Of a stretch of 64,000 nt of DNA, positions 52,116 through 61,300 are shown in pieces (the first letter of the stretch is position 1; every line of letters starts with the position of its first letter). The stretch is from Bacteroidota bacterium (GTDB lineage: Bacteria > Bacteroidota > Bacteroidia > Flavobacteriales > Weeksellaceae), in assembly GCA_023387375.1 (NCBI GenBank), contig JAEWIE010000003.1:1-64000 (forward strand), in the 5' to 3' direction. The translations under genes and the position numbers were made by a program. The notes below the pieces were generated by a model, which worked only from the letters and a program-made list of their open reading frames with translations, had not been told where the DNA came from and made no database searches.

Positions 52116-52123
52116 CAAAAATA
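52116..52123 (-). promoter_or_regulatory. Promoter -7 box of marC-like gene
   Basis: TATTTTTG on the minus strand, a TAnnTTTG match, 20 nt before the ATG at 52095. It sits in the 45-nt gap after batD. Confidence 0.45.
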
Positions 52124-52140
52124 TGAATAATAAATGAAAA

Positions 52141-53880
52141 TTATATAATTTTCTTATAGATTCTTTCTGCCTGCTCAAAAAGCCCTTCTAGAGGCTCTGC
52201 AGCGTCCGCAGGAGCGTATTTTTCAATCTTCACCTTCTGTCTAAATCGGGTATATTCCTCTGCGGCCATTGCCCCAAACTCGACTTCAAATTGCGATTTT
52301 AATCCTTTTGGATTTATTTCCGTTATTCTTTCTGCCGCTTTGCGATCTAACTCCTCAAGTTCTTCAAAGAAAGCATTTCTATCTTCGTTTTTTGCGTGCA
52401 ACGAAAGATCTGAGAAAAGAGCATCAAAATCTCTTTCCATCTCTCTTCGAATCTTCTCTTCGGTTTCATGGACGGAGCCTAAATCCACTGACTCCGTTTT
52501 AGGCGCGCTCGACATAAATCTTCTAAAAAGGGAATAAAAGAGTAAAATGACGGCTAAAAAGACCGCAATTAAGGTATAGTTTGAAAGCAAAGTCTTCCAA
52601 TTGATTTTGTCTTTCTCCTCTATTTTATACTGAGCGGTCTCCACCATCGGTGAGTTCACGGTTTCTAGTACACTGTTCGTGTACTCGTTCACTTTTTCAA
52701 TGGCGGATTTATTTCCTTTGATTTCTTCTGCCGTAAGTACATTCACCACGACAGGACTTGGACTTAAGGTATGAAACTGCCCCTCTTTTGGATTAAAATA
52801 GACAAAAGGAGTACTTGCCACTTGAAAGCGACCCGCATTTCGCGGAATCACAAGATACTTAGCGCTCACATAGCCGTCTAGTCCTTTGCTTCCGCCTAAG
52901 ATCCGAGTCGTGACCTCGGGTCTAAACAGGGAGCTTTCTCCCTTGACGGACAAATGTGGAAGCATTGAGCGACTTAAATTTCCCACTCCTTTGAGACGCA
53001 GCTCAAAGGGAATCGCTTTGCCGACCTCCAAAGGATGCTGGTTCAACTTCGGTGTTAAGGTTAGTTTATAATCTCCTACTGCTCCTTTGTATCCTTTGGG
53101 AGGCGTGGAAGGCAGGCCTTTTACATGCAGCTTCACACTACCACTTTTAAGCTCTTGTGTTCGATTGGCTCCTTCCATTAGTTTCACGCTAACGGGGGGA
53201 ACCACATGCGCACCTGGACCATAAGGAATGACAAGCGCCTTTCCAATCACTTGAGAAGAAACACCCGATTTCTGCTCAATTTCGGATTTGTCTAGCGCCA
53301 CAGGCTTAAAACGCATATGCTCGCTTTTCGGATACTTTACCTTGCCTACCCTACGGAGTTGGTTAAAATCTTTGCTATACGAGCGAATAATGGCAAGAGT
53401 GGGTTCCCCTGGATAAACATTTTTCTGCTCAATCTCCATTTCGATAGAGACTCTTGCTTGGGCAGATTCCTGCGCGCCGCGCGCATTAAAATCGCCTTCT
53501 CTTACCACGATATCAAAAGGATCGGTCATGTAAATCTGTCCGTTGACCGTCACAAGAAAAGATCCAATTTTAAATCTTCCACTGTTTTTGGGCTCTAATA
53601 GAAATTCGTAAATAAGTTGATTGATTACTGTACTGGTGGAAGGATCTCCATAGGTCTGGCGGACGGAGCCTTGGCCAAGCACATTAAATTTAGATAAATC
53701 GGGCGTACGAAGAGGCGTTTCTTGAATCAGGTCATTCCCGTTAAGCTCCTGAATCACATAGAGGGTAAATTTTTCCTTGCCGTTAAGAACTTTCTTATCG
53801 GTATCTGCTAGTAGACTCACCTGCGCATCGCTTAGAGCTGAGACAAAGAGTAACAGAAAAAATAAGAACTTAGTCTTCAT
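52141..53880 (-). CDS. batD: BatD family protein
   Basis: 579 aa from the ATG at 53880 (MKTKFLFFLLLFVSALSDAQ, signal peptide); a TTG two codons upstream was rejected. The N-terminal part is a set of beta-rich Ig-like domains typical of BatD oxygen-tolerance proteins (KKVLNGKEKFTLYV, PKNSGRFKIGS, NVYPGEPTLAI). A single membrane helix lies near 435-455 (LIAVFLAVILLFYSLF), followed by a charged cytoplasmic tail. Last gene of the bat operon; its start overlaps the stop of the TPR gene by 1 nt. Confidence 0.92.
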   Translation of the reverse strand: MKTKFLFFLLLFVSALSDAQVSLLADTDKKVLNGKEKFTLYVIQELNGNDLIQETPLRTPDLSKFNVLGQGSVRQTYGDPSTSTVINQLIYEFLLEPKNSGRFKIGSFLVTVNGQIYMTDPFDIVVREGDFNARGAQESAQARVSIEMEIEQKNVYPGEPTLAIIRSYSKDFNQLRRVGKVKYPKSEHMRFKPVALDKSEIEQKSGVSSQVIGKALVIPYGPGAHVVPPVSVKLMEGANRTQELKSGSVKLHVKGLPSTPPKGYKGAVGDYKLTLTPKLNQHPLEVGKAIPFELRLKGVGNLSRSMLPHLSVKGESSLFRPEVTTRILGGSKGLDGYVSAKYLVIPRNAGRFQVASTPFVYFNPKEGQFHTLSPSPVVVNVLTAEEIKGNKSAIEKVNEYTNSVLETVNSPMVETAQYKIEEKDKINWKTLLSNYTLIAVFLAVILLFYSLFRRFMSSAPKTESVDLGSVHETEEKIRREMERDFDALFSDLSLHAKNEDRNAFFEELEELDRKAAERITEINPKGLKSQFEVEFGAMAAEEYTRFRQKVKIEKYAPADAAEPLEGLFEQAERIYKKII

Positions 53881-54611
53881 TACCAATCTTTCTCGTTGCT
53901 TCGTGGCACCGAATAGGTGTTTTTATTTAATATTTTTCTTGCGGTCTCGGATTCTCTTCCCTCGACTCTATTTAAGAGTGCCTTTTGCTCATCTTTTGGC
54001 ATCTGACTTCCTTTGGGCGCATTTCCTTTATTTTCTCCGTCCTCGCCTTCTCCACTTCCGCCTTCTCCACCGGTACCTTCGCTAGGTTTCCCGTTAGGGT
54101 CTTTCTGCGCTTCTTTGCTCTTGTTTTTCCCGTCATTTCCGCCGCCTCCTGCACCAGAGTTACTTTGAGATTCTTTTTCTTTCTCTCTAAGCATGGCAAT
54201 TTCGTAGTTGCGTCTTGCCTCTTCTTGGTAAGGATCTAATTTTAGCGCCTTTTTGTAGGCCGCAGCTGCCCCCTTCGAATCGTCAAGTTTCATTAGGGAG
54301 TTCCCTAAATTGTAATTCGCGACAAGTCCCTCCTGTTTTGTCTTAGCTAAAGATAGGGCTTTTTCATATTCTGCCCTAGCCTCTGCAAACTTCTTTTCTT
54401 TGTAAAGGGAGTTTCCTAGATTGTAATGGGCTGCAAAATCGTTAGGGCTCTTCTCTACCGCACTTAAGAATTTACTTCTTGCCTCAGAGAACTTTCCTTT
54501 TTCAAAATATTGATTCCCCTCATGCATGAATAGCTTGTAGCTCGTTTGCGCTTTTACAGCGTAAAAACTTAAGAAAAGGAAAGAAAATAGAAAATAATTT
54601 TTTTTGACCAT
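53880..54611 (-). CDS. batC: TPR protein of the Bat operon (BatC)
   Basis: 243 aa with a signal peptide (about 1-21). Three to four tetratricopeptide repeats cover about 22-145 (GNQYFEKGKFSEARSKF, NLGNSLYKEKKFAEARAEYE, NLGNSLMKLDDSKGAAAAYK). The segment from about 150 to 210 is low-complexity Gly, Glu, Asp, Asn and Lys, probably disordered, and a short C-terminal tail follows. TPR proteins in this operon are thought to be scaffolds for the VWA proteins BatA and BatB. A -7 box lies 8 nt upstream (54620-54627). Confidence 0.9.
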   Translation of the reverse strand: MVKKNYFLFSFLFLSFYAVKAQTSYKLFMHEGNQYFEKGKFSEARSKFLSAVEKSPNDFAAHYNLGNSLYKEKKFAEARAEYEKALSLAKTKQEGLVANYNLGNSLMKLDDSKGAAAAYKKALKLDPYQEEARRNYEIAMLREKEKESQSNSGAGGGGNDGKNKSKEAQKDPNGKPSEGTGGEGGSGEGEDGENKGNAPKGSQMPKDEQKALLNRVEGRESETARKILNKNTYSVPRSNEKDW

Positions 54612-54619
54612 TGCTGCTA

Positions 54620-54627
54620 CAAAATTA
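54620..54627 (-). promoter_or_regulatory. Possible internal -7 box before batC
   Basis: TAATTTTG on the minus strand matches TAnnTTTG, 8 nt before the batC ATG at 54611 and inside the bat operon. It could give extra batC-batD transcript, or occur by chance in an A/T-rich gap. Confidence 0.3.
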
Positions 54628-54699
54628 TTTCTTTTAATCTGAATATCTGAGGGAAAAACCGTTAAAATTTGGTTAAAACAAAGGGCCTCGCATAAGGTT

Positions 54700-55707
54700 T
54701 CAAAAATGAAAGCCTCTTTTCGGATTGAAAAGAAGAATCAGCAGGAAAAAAAACAGGGATACGGCAAGAAAATACTGGTAATAATGAGCTGCATTTTGGG
54801 AATCTACATAGAGATTGGAATCGCTTGCCGCATTTCTAAGATCATGCAAAATTTCTCTGTAGGCATTTTCAAGAGAATTTCCATTGACATAACTGCCACC
54901 CGTTCCCTCTGCTAAGGCAATAAGCGCTTTTTCCTCTCTTTTGGTGACCACAGGCTGACCATTGGGACCCATTTTGTAGCCTAAAAGCTGTCCATACAAA
55001 TATTCAGGAACAGGAGCCCCCTCAGAGGTTCCTACTCCCACGCTTAAGATACGAATCCCTTCTTTTTTTGCAAGGGCTAAAGCGGCTTTTTGCTTTTCTT
55101 CATTGTCCTCTCCATCGGAGATTAAAACAATCTGCCTAGATCCTTTGGGAACCGATTTGAATTTCTTTACGGCCTCCTCAATGGGTTTTAGAAAATCCGT
55201 TCCTTGTCTTTGCAAAATGGTGGTTTCAATGCCTTTCACATAGGACTCCACCGCGGTAAAGTCTGTTGTTAAAGGAAGAATGGATCGGCCTTCTGCCGCA
55301 AAAACAATAATTCCTACTCGATCGTTTTCTAGTCCTTGCAGGGTTGCGATCAAAATGTTTTTCGCCATCGTGAGCCTACTAGGCTCAATGTCCTCCGCAT
55401 TCATAGAACTGGACACATCAAGCAAAAACAGAACGTTGTTCATTTTTTGCTCGGATTTAATCTTTTCGCTTGCGCCTAAAACATCTACAATCGAAAGGAC
55501 TAAAAAAGTAACAGCCAAAAGATAAAATAGGGGAAGTACTCTAGAGATTCCACTATTCTTTGCAAACAAATGCTTTCTAAACCTAGGCTCGGCGTAGGCC
55601 TCACGCGACTCCTTTCTCCATCGCAAAAATGCGAAAAGTAGCACACCTAACAAGGGCACTAAAAGTAGGAGAAGCAGATAAAGAGGTTGACCTAAGGTTA
55701 CGTTCAT
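54700..55707 (-). CDS. batB: VWA-domain membrane protein BatB
   Basis: 335 aa. Membrane helices at about 8-27 and 60-78 flank the N-terminus, and one at about 310-328 closes the C-terminus. A von Willebrand factor A domain spans about 92-280 with the MIDAS motif LLDVSSSMNAED (DxSxS) and VLISDGEDNEE. Together with BatA it belongs to the aerotolerance complex known in Bacteroides fragilis and others. It follows batA by 14 nt and precedes the TPR gene. Confidence 0.93.
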   Translation of the reverse strand: MNVTLGQPLYLLLLLLVPLLGVLLFAFLRWRKESREAYAEPRFRKHLFAKNSGISRVLPLFYLLAVTFLVLSIVDVLGASEKIKSEQKMNNVLFLLDVSSSMNAEDIEPSRLTMAKNILIATLQGLENDRVGIIVFAAEGRSILPLTTDFTAVESYVKGIETTILQRQGTDFLKPIEEAVKKFKSVPKGSRQIVLISDGEDNEEKQKAALALAKKEGIRILSVGVGTSEGAPVPEYLYGQLLGYKMGPNGQPVVTKREEKALIALAEGTGGSYVNGNSLENAYREILHDLRNAASDSNLYVDSQNAAHYYQYFLAVSLFFFLLILLFNPKRGFHF

Positions 55708-55721
55708 TGAGAATCTTTTTT

Positions 55722-56720
55722 TTAAAGTATGGTTTTAAACACGGCCCATCGAAGCAGTGCATCCACAAGCAAAATGAAAAGCGCTCCTAAAAGCAAATAA
55801 CGAAAATACTCTGTGTAGTTATACATTTTTGAGGTTTTTACCTCGGATTTTTCAAGTTGGTTGATCTGCTCATATACCGATTGCAGCGCATCGTTTGAAG
55901 TGGCTCGAAAGTACTTTCCTCCCGTCTTTCGTGCAATGTCCAAAAGTGTGGGTTCATCAATCTTGACCTCTACTTCGGTAAAAACGAGGTCTCCAAAGAT
56001 ATCCAAATTAGTGGGCATTAAAGCGTAGCCATTGGTTCCAATTCCAATGGTGTAGACTTTAATTCCCAAACTTTGCGCCAAATCCGCCGCCACAAGAGGC
56101 GAAATGGAGTTCTCGATGGTATTCACTCCATCGGTCATGAGAATAATAATCTTGGTTTTTGCTTTGGAATGCCTAAGGTGCGTGGCTGCTACCGAGAGTC
56201 CATCTCCAATCGCCGTTCCAGGCTCTAGTTCCATCGGATCAATTTGCTCGATTTCATCAAGCACAATTTGATGATCTGACGTCACGGGCACTTTGGTTAA
56301 GGCTTCTCCACTATAGGTCACAAGACCAATTCGGTCTGTCGGTCTATCCCTTACAAATTGACTTGCAATCTTTTGAAGCGCCGTAAGCCTATCGGGCTCT
56401 AAGTCTTTCGAAAGCATACTTAGGGAGGCGTCCACGGTCAGCATAATATCCATTCCTTTTGTATCGTCTTGCAACTCAGAAATACTAAAGGTTCTTGGCC
56501 TTGCCATGGCTAGAAAAAGAAGACTTAGAAACAGATACTTCGATATCTTTAAATATTTGTGGACAAGAGCGTAGAGCGAGGAAGAGTCCATATCCTCAAG
56601 AGAACTTACGCGAAGAATCTGTCTTTTCTTCTTTGAAAAATCTAGAGCAAGAAGGGGCAAAAAGAAAAGAAAAAGCAGAAGCATCCAGGGGCTCTCCCAT
56701 TGAAAATTCAAATCAAACAT
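55722..56720 (-). CDS. batA: VWA-domain membrane protein BatA
   Basis: 332 aa with helices at about 13-28 and 56-72 and one near the C-terminus (YLLLGALFILLVDALL). The VWA domain carries the MIDAS motif TVDASLSMLSKD and ILMTDGVNT. It overlaps the upstream BatD-like gene by 8 nt and leads into batB. Functions with BatB, BatC and BatD in the envelope; precise biochemistry is not established. Confidence 0.93.
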   Translation of the reverse strand: MFDLNFQWESPWMLLLFLFFLPLLALDFSKKKRQILRVSSLEDMDSSSLYALVHKYLKISKYLFLSLLFLAMARPRTFSISELQDDTKGMDIMLTVDASLSMLSKDLEPDRLTALQKIASQFVRDRPTDRIGLVTYSGEALTKVPVTSDHQIVLDEIEQIDPMELEPGTAIGDGLSVAATHLRHSKAKTKIIILMTDGVNTIENSISPLVAADLAQSLGIKVYTIGIGTNGYALMPTNLDIFGDLVFTEVEVKIDEPTLLDIARKTGGKYFRATSNDALQSVYEQINQLEKSEVKTSKMYNYTEYFRYLLLGALFILLVDALLRWAVFKTIL

Positions 56721-57609
56721 CCTTTCTCAAATTTTCAAATTCTAAATCCTTGCTCGATTCTTTTACCATATGCACAATAGAGTCGTAATCCTTAGTCATC
56801 GCCTCCTTGTCAGGGAAAATTTTAGCAAATTTTACTAAATCTCCTCTCGTAAATACCTCTTTTAAAATGGCTTCACTAGAGCTCGACACCGTTTGATTCA
56901 GATGGATTAAATCTAGTAAGTCTTCCGTTAAAAGCACATCGGCTGGAATTTTAAATTGAGAGCTAAGAAAGGCTCTTGAAATATCGATGAGCTCTACATA
57001 AAACAGACGGTAGTTTCCTTTTTCAATATACTGTTTCTTTTTAAGCTGAGAGAGGGCTTTTAAGGTTTGATTGGTTCTTACTTTAGGAGAGTCTTTTTGT
57101 CTTTTGCCGTAGCGAAGGAATTGATAGATTAAGAATATAATCGCTAGGAGCGCTAGTAGGCCTAAAATGTAAAATTTATAAAGCTCCCAATAGTCTTTCA
57201 TATTGAGCTTTACCTCCCTGTTTTTCATGATGTCATGAATCTGATCTCCCTTCTGGGCTGTGTTCACGACTTCCAAAGTATAAGGAATTGTTTTTAAAAC
57301 TTTGTCACCCACTTTCACCTCAAAAGCGGGAAGCGTAAAGGTGCCTTCCTCAAAAACCGTAAAGGTAATGAGGCGCTCATAAAGATCGGCTTGAATCGCA
57401 ATACTGTCCTTAATTTCTTCAAAATGAAAAGGCAGAAGCTCTCCCCTAGGCGCAAGCTCCACATTTTGTCCGCCCAAATTTTCGATTCGGATCTTGTAGG
57501 TATTGGGCTCTGCTAGGGCAATCGTTTTCTTCTCTAGTACAGAAAAAAGCGTTTGACTACTTATCGAAAGGCTCCACAGCCCTAAAAATAGAAAGATTAG
57601 TTTTTTCAA
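56713..57609 (-). CDS. BatD-like/DUF4381-type protein of the bat operon
   Basis: 298 aa with a signal peptide (MKKLIFLFLGLWSLSISSQ), a beta-rich extracytoplasmic part to about residue 140, a membrane helix near 148-168 (ILGLLALLAIIFLIYQFL) and a charged helical cytoplasmic part. Its position between the DUF58 gene and batA is conserved in related operons. The start codon is TTG at 57609, preceded by AGGAGA; no in-frame ATG is nearer. It overlaps batA by 8 nt. Function unknown beyond association with Bat proteins. Confidence 0.8.
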   Translation of the reverse strand: MKKLIFLFLGLWSLSISSQTLFSVLEKKTIALAEPNTYKIRIENLGGQNVELAPRGELLPFHFEEIKDSIAIQADLYERLITFTVFEEGTFTLPAFEVKVGDKVLKTIPYTLEVVNTAQKGDQIHDIMKNREVKLNMKDYWELYKFYILGLLALLAIIFLIYQFLRYGKRQKDSPKVRTNQTLKALSQLKKKQYIEKGNYRLFYVELIDISRAFLSSQFKIPADVLLTEDLLDLIHLNQTVSSSSEAILKEVFTRGDLVKFAKIFPDKEAMTKDYDSIVHMVKESSKDLEFENLRKDV

Positions 57610-57620
57610 TCTCCTTACAT

Positions 57621-58484
57621 TTATCGGTTTAAGAAATACTGGTGCAGGGCGCGAACGTAAGGGGCGCCTGACTCTAATTCAATAAGTCCTGCACTGTGTT
57701 TTTCCAAAATTTCTCTTAATTTTTTCGCTTTGCTTCTTCTGGCTTCCGCGTAGTTATAACGCCAGCGTTTGCTTGACGTATTTACCCATTTGACTTCTCC
57801 CGTTTCGGAATCTTCCAATGCAACGTAGCCTAAATTTGGCAATTGCATATCGCTTCGGTCACTTACACGAAACGCAAGCAGACTGTGACTTCTTGCCGCT
57901 ACACCTAGTGTTTTTTGCTCAATTTCGTCTTCAAAATCCGATATCATAAAGACAAAGGATTTCTTTTTAAAGACTTTCATAAGATACGAAAGCGCTTCGG
58001 CGTGATCGCTTCTGGTACGAACCGGCTGAAAAGAAAGAATTTGAGAAAGAAGAGAAAGCACATGCTTTCTTCCTTTCCTTGGAGGAATCACTTTGTAGAC
58101 TTTGTCTGCATAGAGAATAAGGCCCACTTTGTCTTGATTGCCCGCCGCTGAAAATCCAATACTTGCGCATATCTCCGCCATGTATTCTCTTTTTAAGGAG
58201 CTATGGGTTCCAAAATCCATGGAAGCCGACACATCCACCATGAGAATGACACTCAATTCTCTTTCCTCCTGCATTACCTTTACATAAGGCTCTTTAAATC
58301 GAGCGGTTTTGTTCCAATCAATCCTTCGAATTTCATCGCCAGGCTCGTAAGGTCGAATCTCAGAAAAGACCATACCTTGTCCTTTGAAAGCACTATGGTA
58401 CTCCCCCATGAGCGCAGCCTGGCTTTTGTGCCGGGTGCGTATCTCAATTTGTTTGACTTTCTTAACAAGCTCTTTAATGTCCAT
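57621..58484 (-). CDS. DUF58 (VWA-like) protein
   Basis: 287 aa, no signal peptide or membrane helix. The DUF58 signature is GQGMVFSEIRPYEPGDEIR, then DWNKTARFKEPYVK. A VWA-like fold follows with MVDVSASMDFG (MIDAS) and FMISDFEDEIE. Such proteins sit directly behind MoxR ATPases and are thought to be their partners. It starts 49 nt downstream of moxR and precedes the BatD-like gene by 11 nt. Confidence 0.92.
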   Translation of the reverse strand: MDIKELVKKVKQIEIRTRHKSQAALMGEYHSAFKGQGMVFSEIRPYEPGDEIRRIDWNKTARFKEPYVKVMQEERELSVILMVDVSASMDFGTHSSLKREYMAEICASIGFSAAGNQDKVGLILYADKVYKVIPPRKGRKHVLSLLSQILSFQPVRTRSDHAEALSYLMKVFKKKSFVFMISDFEDEIEQKTLGVAARSHSLLAFRVSDRSDMQLPNLGYVALEDSETGEVKWVNTSSKRWRYNYAEARRSKAKKLREILEKHSAGLIELESGAPYVRALHQYFLNR

Positions 58485-58532
58485 GAAATTCTTTGCTTCG
58501 CGCTTTTTGTTTTTGCAAGAGAAGACCCTTTA

Positions 58533-59537
58533 TTACGGCGCCTGAATTTTAGTTAAAATCTTTTCAATTAAGGCCTCTGAGGTTAATTCTTCCGCCTGCG
58601 CTTCAAAACTAAGTCCAATTCTATGTCTTAAAACATCCATCGCTACCGCTTTGACATCCTCTGGAATCACAAAGGCGCGGTTTTGCAAAAAGGCGTAGGC
58701 GCGACTGGCAATCGCTAAATTAATGGAAGCTCTAGGAGAAGCTCCAAAGGTAAGATAATCGGAAAGTTCACTTAGAGCGTATTTTTCCGGATATCTACTG
58801 GCAAAGACCATATCTAGAATATACTTTTCAATTTTTTCATCCAGGTAGATTTGATTGACGATGTCTCTAGCTTCTAGAATCTGCTCTAAACTTAACACAG
58901 CGTTAATCGTTTCAGGCGTTCCTGTAGCCACTCGTCTCATCACTTCTCTTTCGTCTTCAAAATCGGGATAATCGATAGTGCATTTTAGCATGAAACGGTC
59001 ACTCTGCGCCTCCGGAAGCGTATAGGTTCCTTCTTGATCGATCGGGTTTTGGGTGGCAAGCACTAGAAACGGTCTTGGAAGAGCCATGGTTTCATCGCCG
59101 ATGGTCACCTGTCTTTCCTGCATCGCTTCTAAAAGTGCAGACTGCACTTTAGAAGGCGCTCTATTAATTTCATCCGCCAAAACAAAGTTGGCGAAAATAG
59201 GACCTCTTTTAATGAGAAAGTCATTTTCTTTAATGTTGTAAATTTGAGTTCCAATGACGTCCGCGGGAAGTAAATCGGGCGTAAACTGAATTCTAGAAAA
59301 TTCACCATGCACCGCCTGCGCCAGTGATTTAATCGCTAAGGTCTTGGCTAGACCCGGAACTCCTTCTAATAAAACGTGGCCACTTCCCAGAAGCCCAATA
59401 AGCAGTCGGTCTATCATATAGGACTGTCCTACAATCGCCTTGTTAATTTCTTGTTTTAAGCGCGTAAAATTTGCGCTCGATTCGGTAAGCCTTTGCGTAA
59501 GAACCTGAAGTTCTTCAGCCTGCTTTATTTCTGACAT
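58533..59537 (-). CDS. MoxR-family AAA+ ATPase
   Basis: 334 aa. Walker A is LLEGVPGLAKTLAIK near residue 57-70, Walker B is FVLADEINRAPSK, and the sensor and arginine finger region includes LATQNPIDQEGTYTLPEAQ. The MoxR class is thought to act as a chaperone for VWA-domain partners. It is first in the operon moxR, DUF58, BatD-like, batA, batB, batC, batD. No perfect -7 box was found upstream. Confidence 0.95.
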   Translation of the reverse strand: MSEIKQAEELQVLTQRLTESSANFTRLKQEINKAIVGQSYMIDRLLIGLLGSGHVLLEGVPGLAKTLAIKSLAQAVHGEFSRIQFTPDLLPADVIGTQIYNIKENDFLIKRGPIFANFVLADEINRAPSKVQSALLEAMQERQVTIGDETMALPRPFLVLATQNPIDQEGTYTLPEAQSDRFMLKCTIDYPDFEDEREVMRRVATGTPETINAVLSLEQILEARDIVNQIYLDEKIEKYILDMVFASRYPEKYALSELSDYLTFGASPRASINLAIASRAYAFLQNRAFVIPEDVKAVAMDVLRHRIGLSFEAQAEELTSEALIEKILTKIQAP

Positions 59538-59604
59538 ATACTAAATTTAATATTGCGTGGGTAAAATTGCGACAAATACAAGCAAAAGTCAACACAATTA
59601 GTGC

Positions 59605-59720
59605 CAATTTCAAGTTAAAATTTGTTAAATCTAAAAGCAATGAAACGGGGTCGTAGAACCTTATTTGTTTTGTTTTCTAAGTGCAATTTACAAGATTTTT
59701 AGGATTGAAACTTGAAATTG
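59605..59720. repeat. 12-bp inverted repeat spaced by 92 nt
   Basis: CAATTTCAAGTT (59605-59616) and AACTTGAAATTG (59709-59720) are perfect reverse complements. They could close a structured RNA or flank a lost insertion. No internal ORF is seen. Confidence 0.4.
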
Positions 59721-59967
59721 ATCTCTTAATTTTCAATTGCCCTTTTTTAGCACTCTCTCAAAAACCTATAAACAGCTTCGCTATAACGCCCTAAAACAAA
59801 GCAAACAAGAGCATTTCGCTTAAGGCCTAAAAATCGAAACATTTAAAAAGACATAAGAAATAATAAGGTAGTAAGATAAGCGCCGCCCTCAAAATAAGTC
59901 CTAGGAAAACGACCTTTAAGACTCCTAAAACGAATACCTAAAAAGGACTTAAATTAAAAGCCTCTAC

Positions 59968-59998
59968 TTGTGATTTACAATTTATTAAAGTACTTTTG
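59968..59998 (+). promoter_or_regulatory. Full promoter of the DinB-like gene
   Basis: TTG (59968-59970), 20-nt spacer and TACTTTTG (59991-59998) fit TTG-N17-23-TAnnTTTG. Start of transcription at about 60002, leader about 16 nt. Confidence 0.65.
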
Positions 59999-60017
59999 AG
60001 CTTTAAAACCAAGTCTT

Positions 60018-60488
60018 ATGACCTATCAATTTCAGACCCATAAAACGGTCAGAAAAAACTTAAAAGATGTTTTAGAGTCCACTCCTTACGAAGAGCTTAT
60101 GCTCATTCCGGATGGATTCAACAACAATCTGTATTGGAATATTGCGCACTGCGTCGCAACCCAACAACTGCTTCATTATTACCTTAGCGGCAATTCCTTT
60201 CGAATTGATAAATACTGGGTAGAAACCTACAAAAAAGGAACGTTTCCTAATCTAGATGTCTCCACCTCCGAAATCGAGGATCTTGGATTCTTACTGACGG
60301 AGACTTCTAAGATTTTAGTGAAAGATTATGAGGCGGGACTCTTTCCAGAGTACACGAAGTATCCGACAAGTTTTGGAATTACCCTTAATTCCATTGAAGA
60401 GGCCATAGTATTTAACAACGTGCACGAAGGATTACATTACGGGTATGCCCTTGCACAAAAACGCGCCATTCTAGGCGAAACGTATTAA
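60018..60488 (+). CDS. DinB family protein
   Basis: 156 aa, a four-helix-bundle protein of the DinB/YfiT group. Histidines suited to a metal site lie in YWNIAHCVATQQLLHYYL and HEGLHYGYALAQKR. Members include bacillithiol- or mycothiol-dependent transferases and uncharacterised enzymes; the activity here is unknown. It is 1 nt upstream of rlmB, so the two are very probably co-transcribed and coupled. Confidence 0.85.
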   Translation: MTYQFQTHKTVRKNLKDVLESTPYEELMLIPDGFNNNLYWNIAHCVATQQLLHYYLSGNSFRIDKYWVETYKKGTFPNLDVSTSEIEDLGFLLTETSKILVKDYEAGLFPEYTKYPTSFGITLNSIEEAIVFNNVHEGLHYGYALAQKRAILGETY

Positions 60489-60489
60489 T

Positions 60490-61275
60490 ATGAGAGATTT
60501 TAACGCGCAAGGCGAAATCGATAAAAAAGACGATATGGTCTTTGGGATCCATCCCGTGATGGAAGCCATTGAAAGTGGAAAAAACATTGACAAAATCTTT
60601 GTTCAAAACCAACTTCAAGGCCATAACGTGCAAGAACTTAAAGCTTTGCTTGCAAAGCACAAGATTCGTCCGAATTATGTGCCGATTGAAAAGCTAAATA
60701 GACTGACTCGAAAAAACCACCAGGGAGTCGTTGCATTCATTGCACAAGTGCCCATTTATTCCATTGAAGAAATCCTTCCCGATTTGCTTGAAGAAGGAAA
60801 AACTCCTTTTCTTCTTATTCTAGACCGCCTTACAGACGTACGAAACTTTGGAGCGATATGCCGAACCGCAGAGTGCGTAGGTATTGATGCTGTGATCATT
60901 CCCGAAAAAGGAGGCGCACCGATTTCTTCAGATTCGATAAAAACCTCCGCGGGAGCCCTTTTCAACCTTAAAATCTGCAAAGAGAAAAACTTAGCCCATA
61001 CCGTGGACTACCTTCAACAAAATGGAGTGCTCGTTTATGCGGCTACAGAGAAAGCGCAAAAACTAGTCTATGACGTAGACTTTAGTGAGGGCTGCGCTCT
61101 TGTCATGGGGAATGAAGAAAGCGGAATTTCAAAAGAAGTTTTACACCATGCAGACGAAAAAATAAAACTTCCGATTGAAGGAAAAACCCAGTCTCTCAAT
61201 GTTTCGGTCGCTACGGGAGCCATTTTATACGAAGCTCTTCGTCAAAAATCTCTTTCTGCTAATTTGGAATCCTAA
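60490..61275 (+). CDS. rlmB: 23S rRNA (guanosine-2'-O-)-methyltransferase RlmB (TrmH family)
   Basis: 261 aa. SpoU/TrmH features are an N-terminal substrate-binding domain (VFGIHPVMEAIESG), then LDRLTDVRNFGAICRTAE, VMGNEESGIS, and the SAM-binding trefoil knot KLPIEGKTQSLNVSVATGA. It 2'-O-methylates a guanosine in 23S rRNA; another RNA target in this family cannot be excluded. Starts 1 nt after the DinB-like gene. Confidence 0.93.
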   Translation: MRDFNAQGEIDKKDDMVFGIHPVMEAIESGKNIDKIFVQNQLQGHNVQELKALLAKHKIRPNYVPIEKLNRLTRKNHQGVVAFIAQVPIYSIEEILPDLLEEGKTPFLLILDRLTDVRNFGAICRTAECVGIDAVIIPEKGGAPISSDSIKTSAGALFNLKICKEKNLAHTVDYLQQNGVLVYAATEKAQKLVYDVDFSEGCALVMGNEESGISKEVLHHADEKIKLPIEGKTQSLNVSVATGAILYEALRQKSLSANLES

Positions 61276-61300
61276 GATTCTACCACTTTAAACCCATTTT

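Larger units (their letters stand above)
59538..60017. other. 480-bp intergenic region between moxR and dinB-like genes
   Basis: No coding frame or known RNA was recognised. It contains a 12-bp inverted repeat, CAATTTCAAGTT (59605-59616) with AACTTGAAATTG (59709-59720), a smaller one, AAGTCCT (59896-59902) with AGGACTT (59944-59950), and the dinB-like promoter (59968-59998). It may hold an unannotated RNA or only long regulatory leader sequence. Confidence 0.4.
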
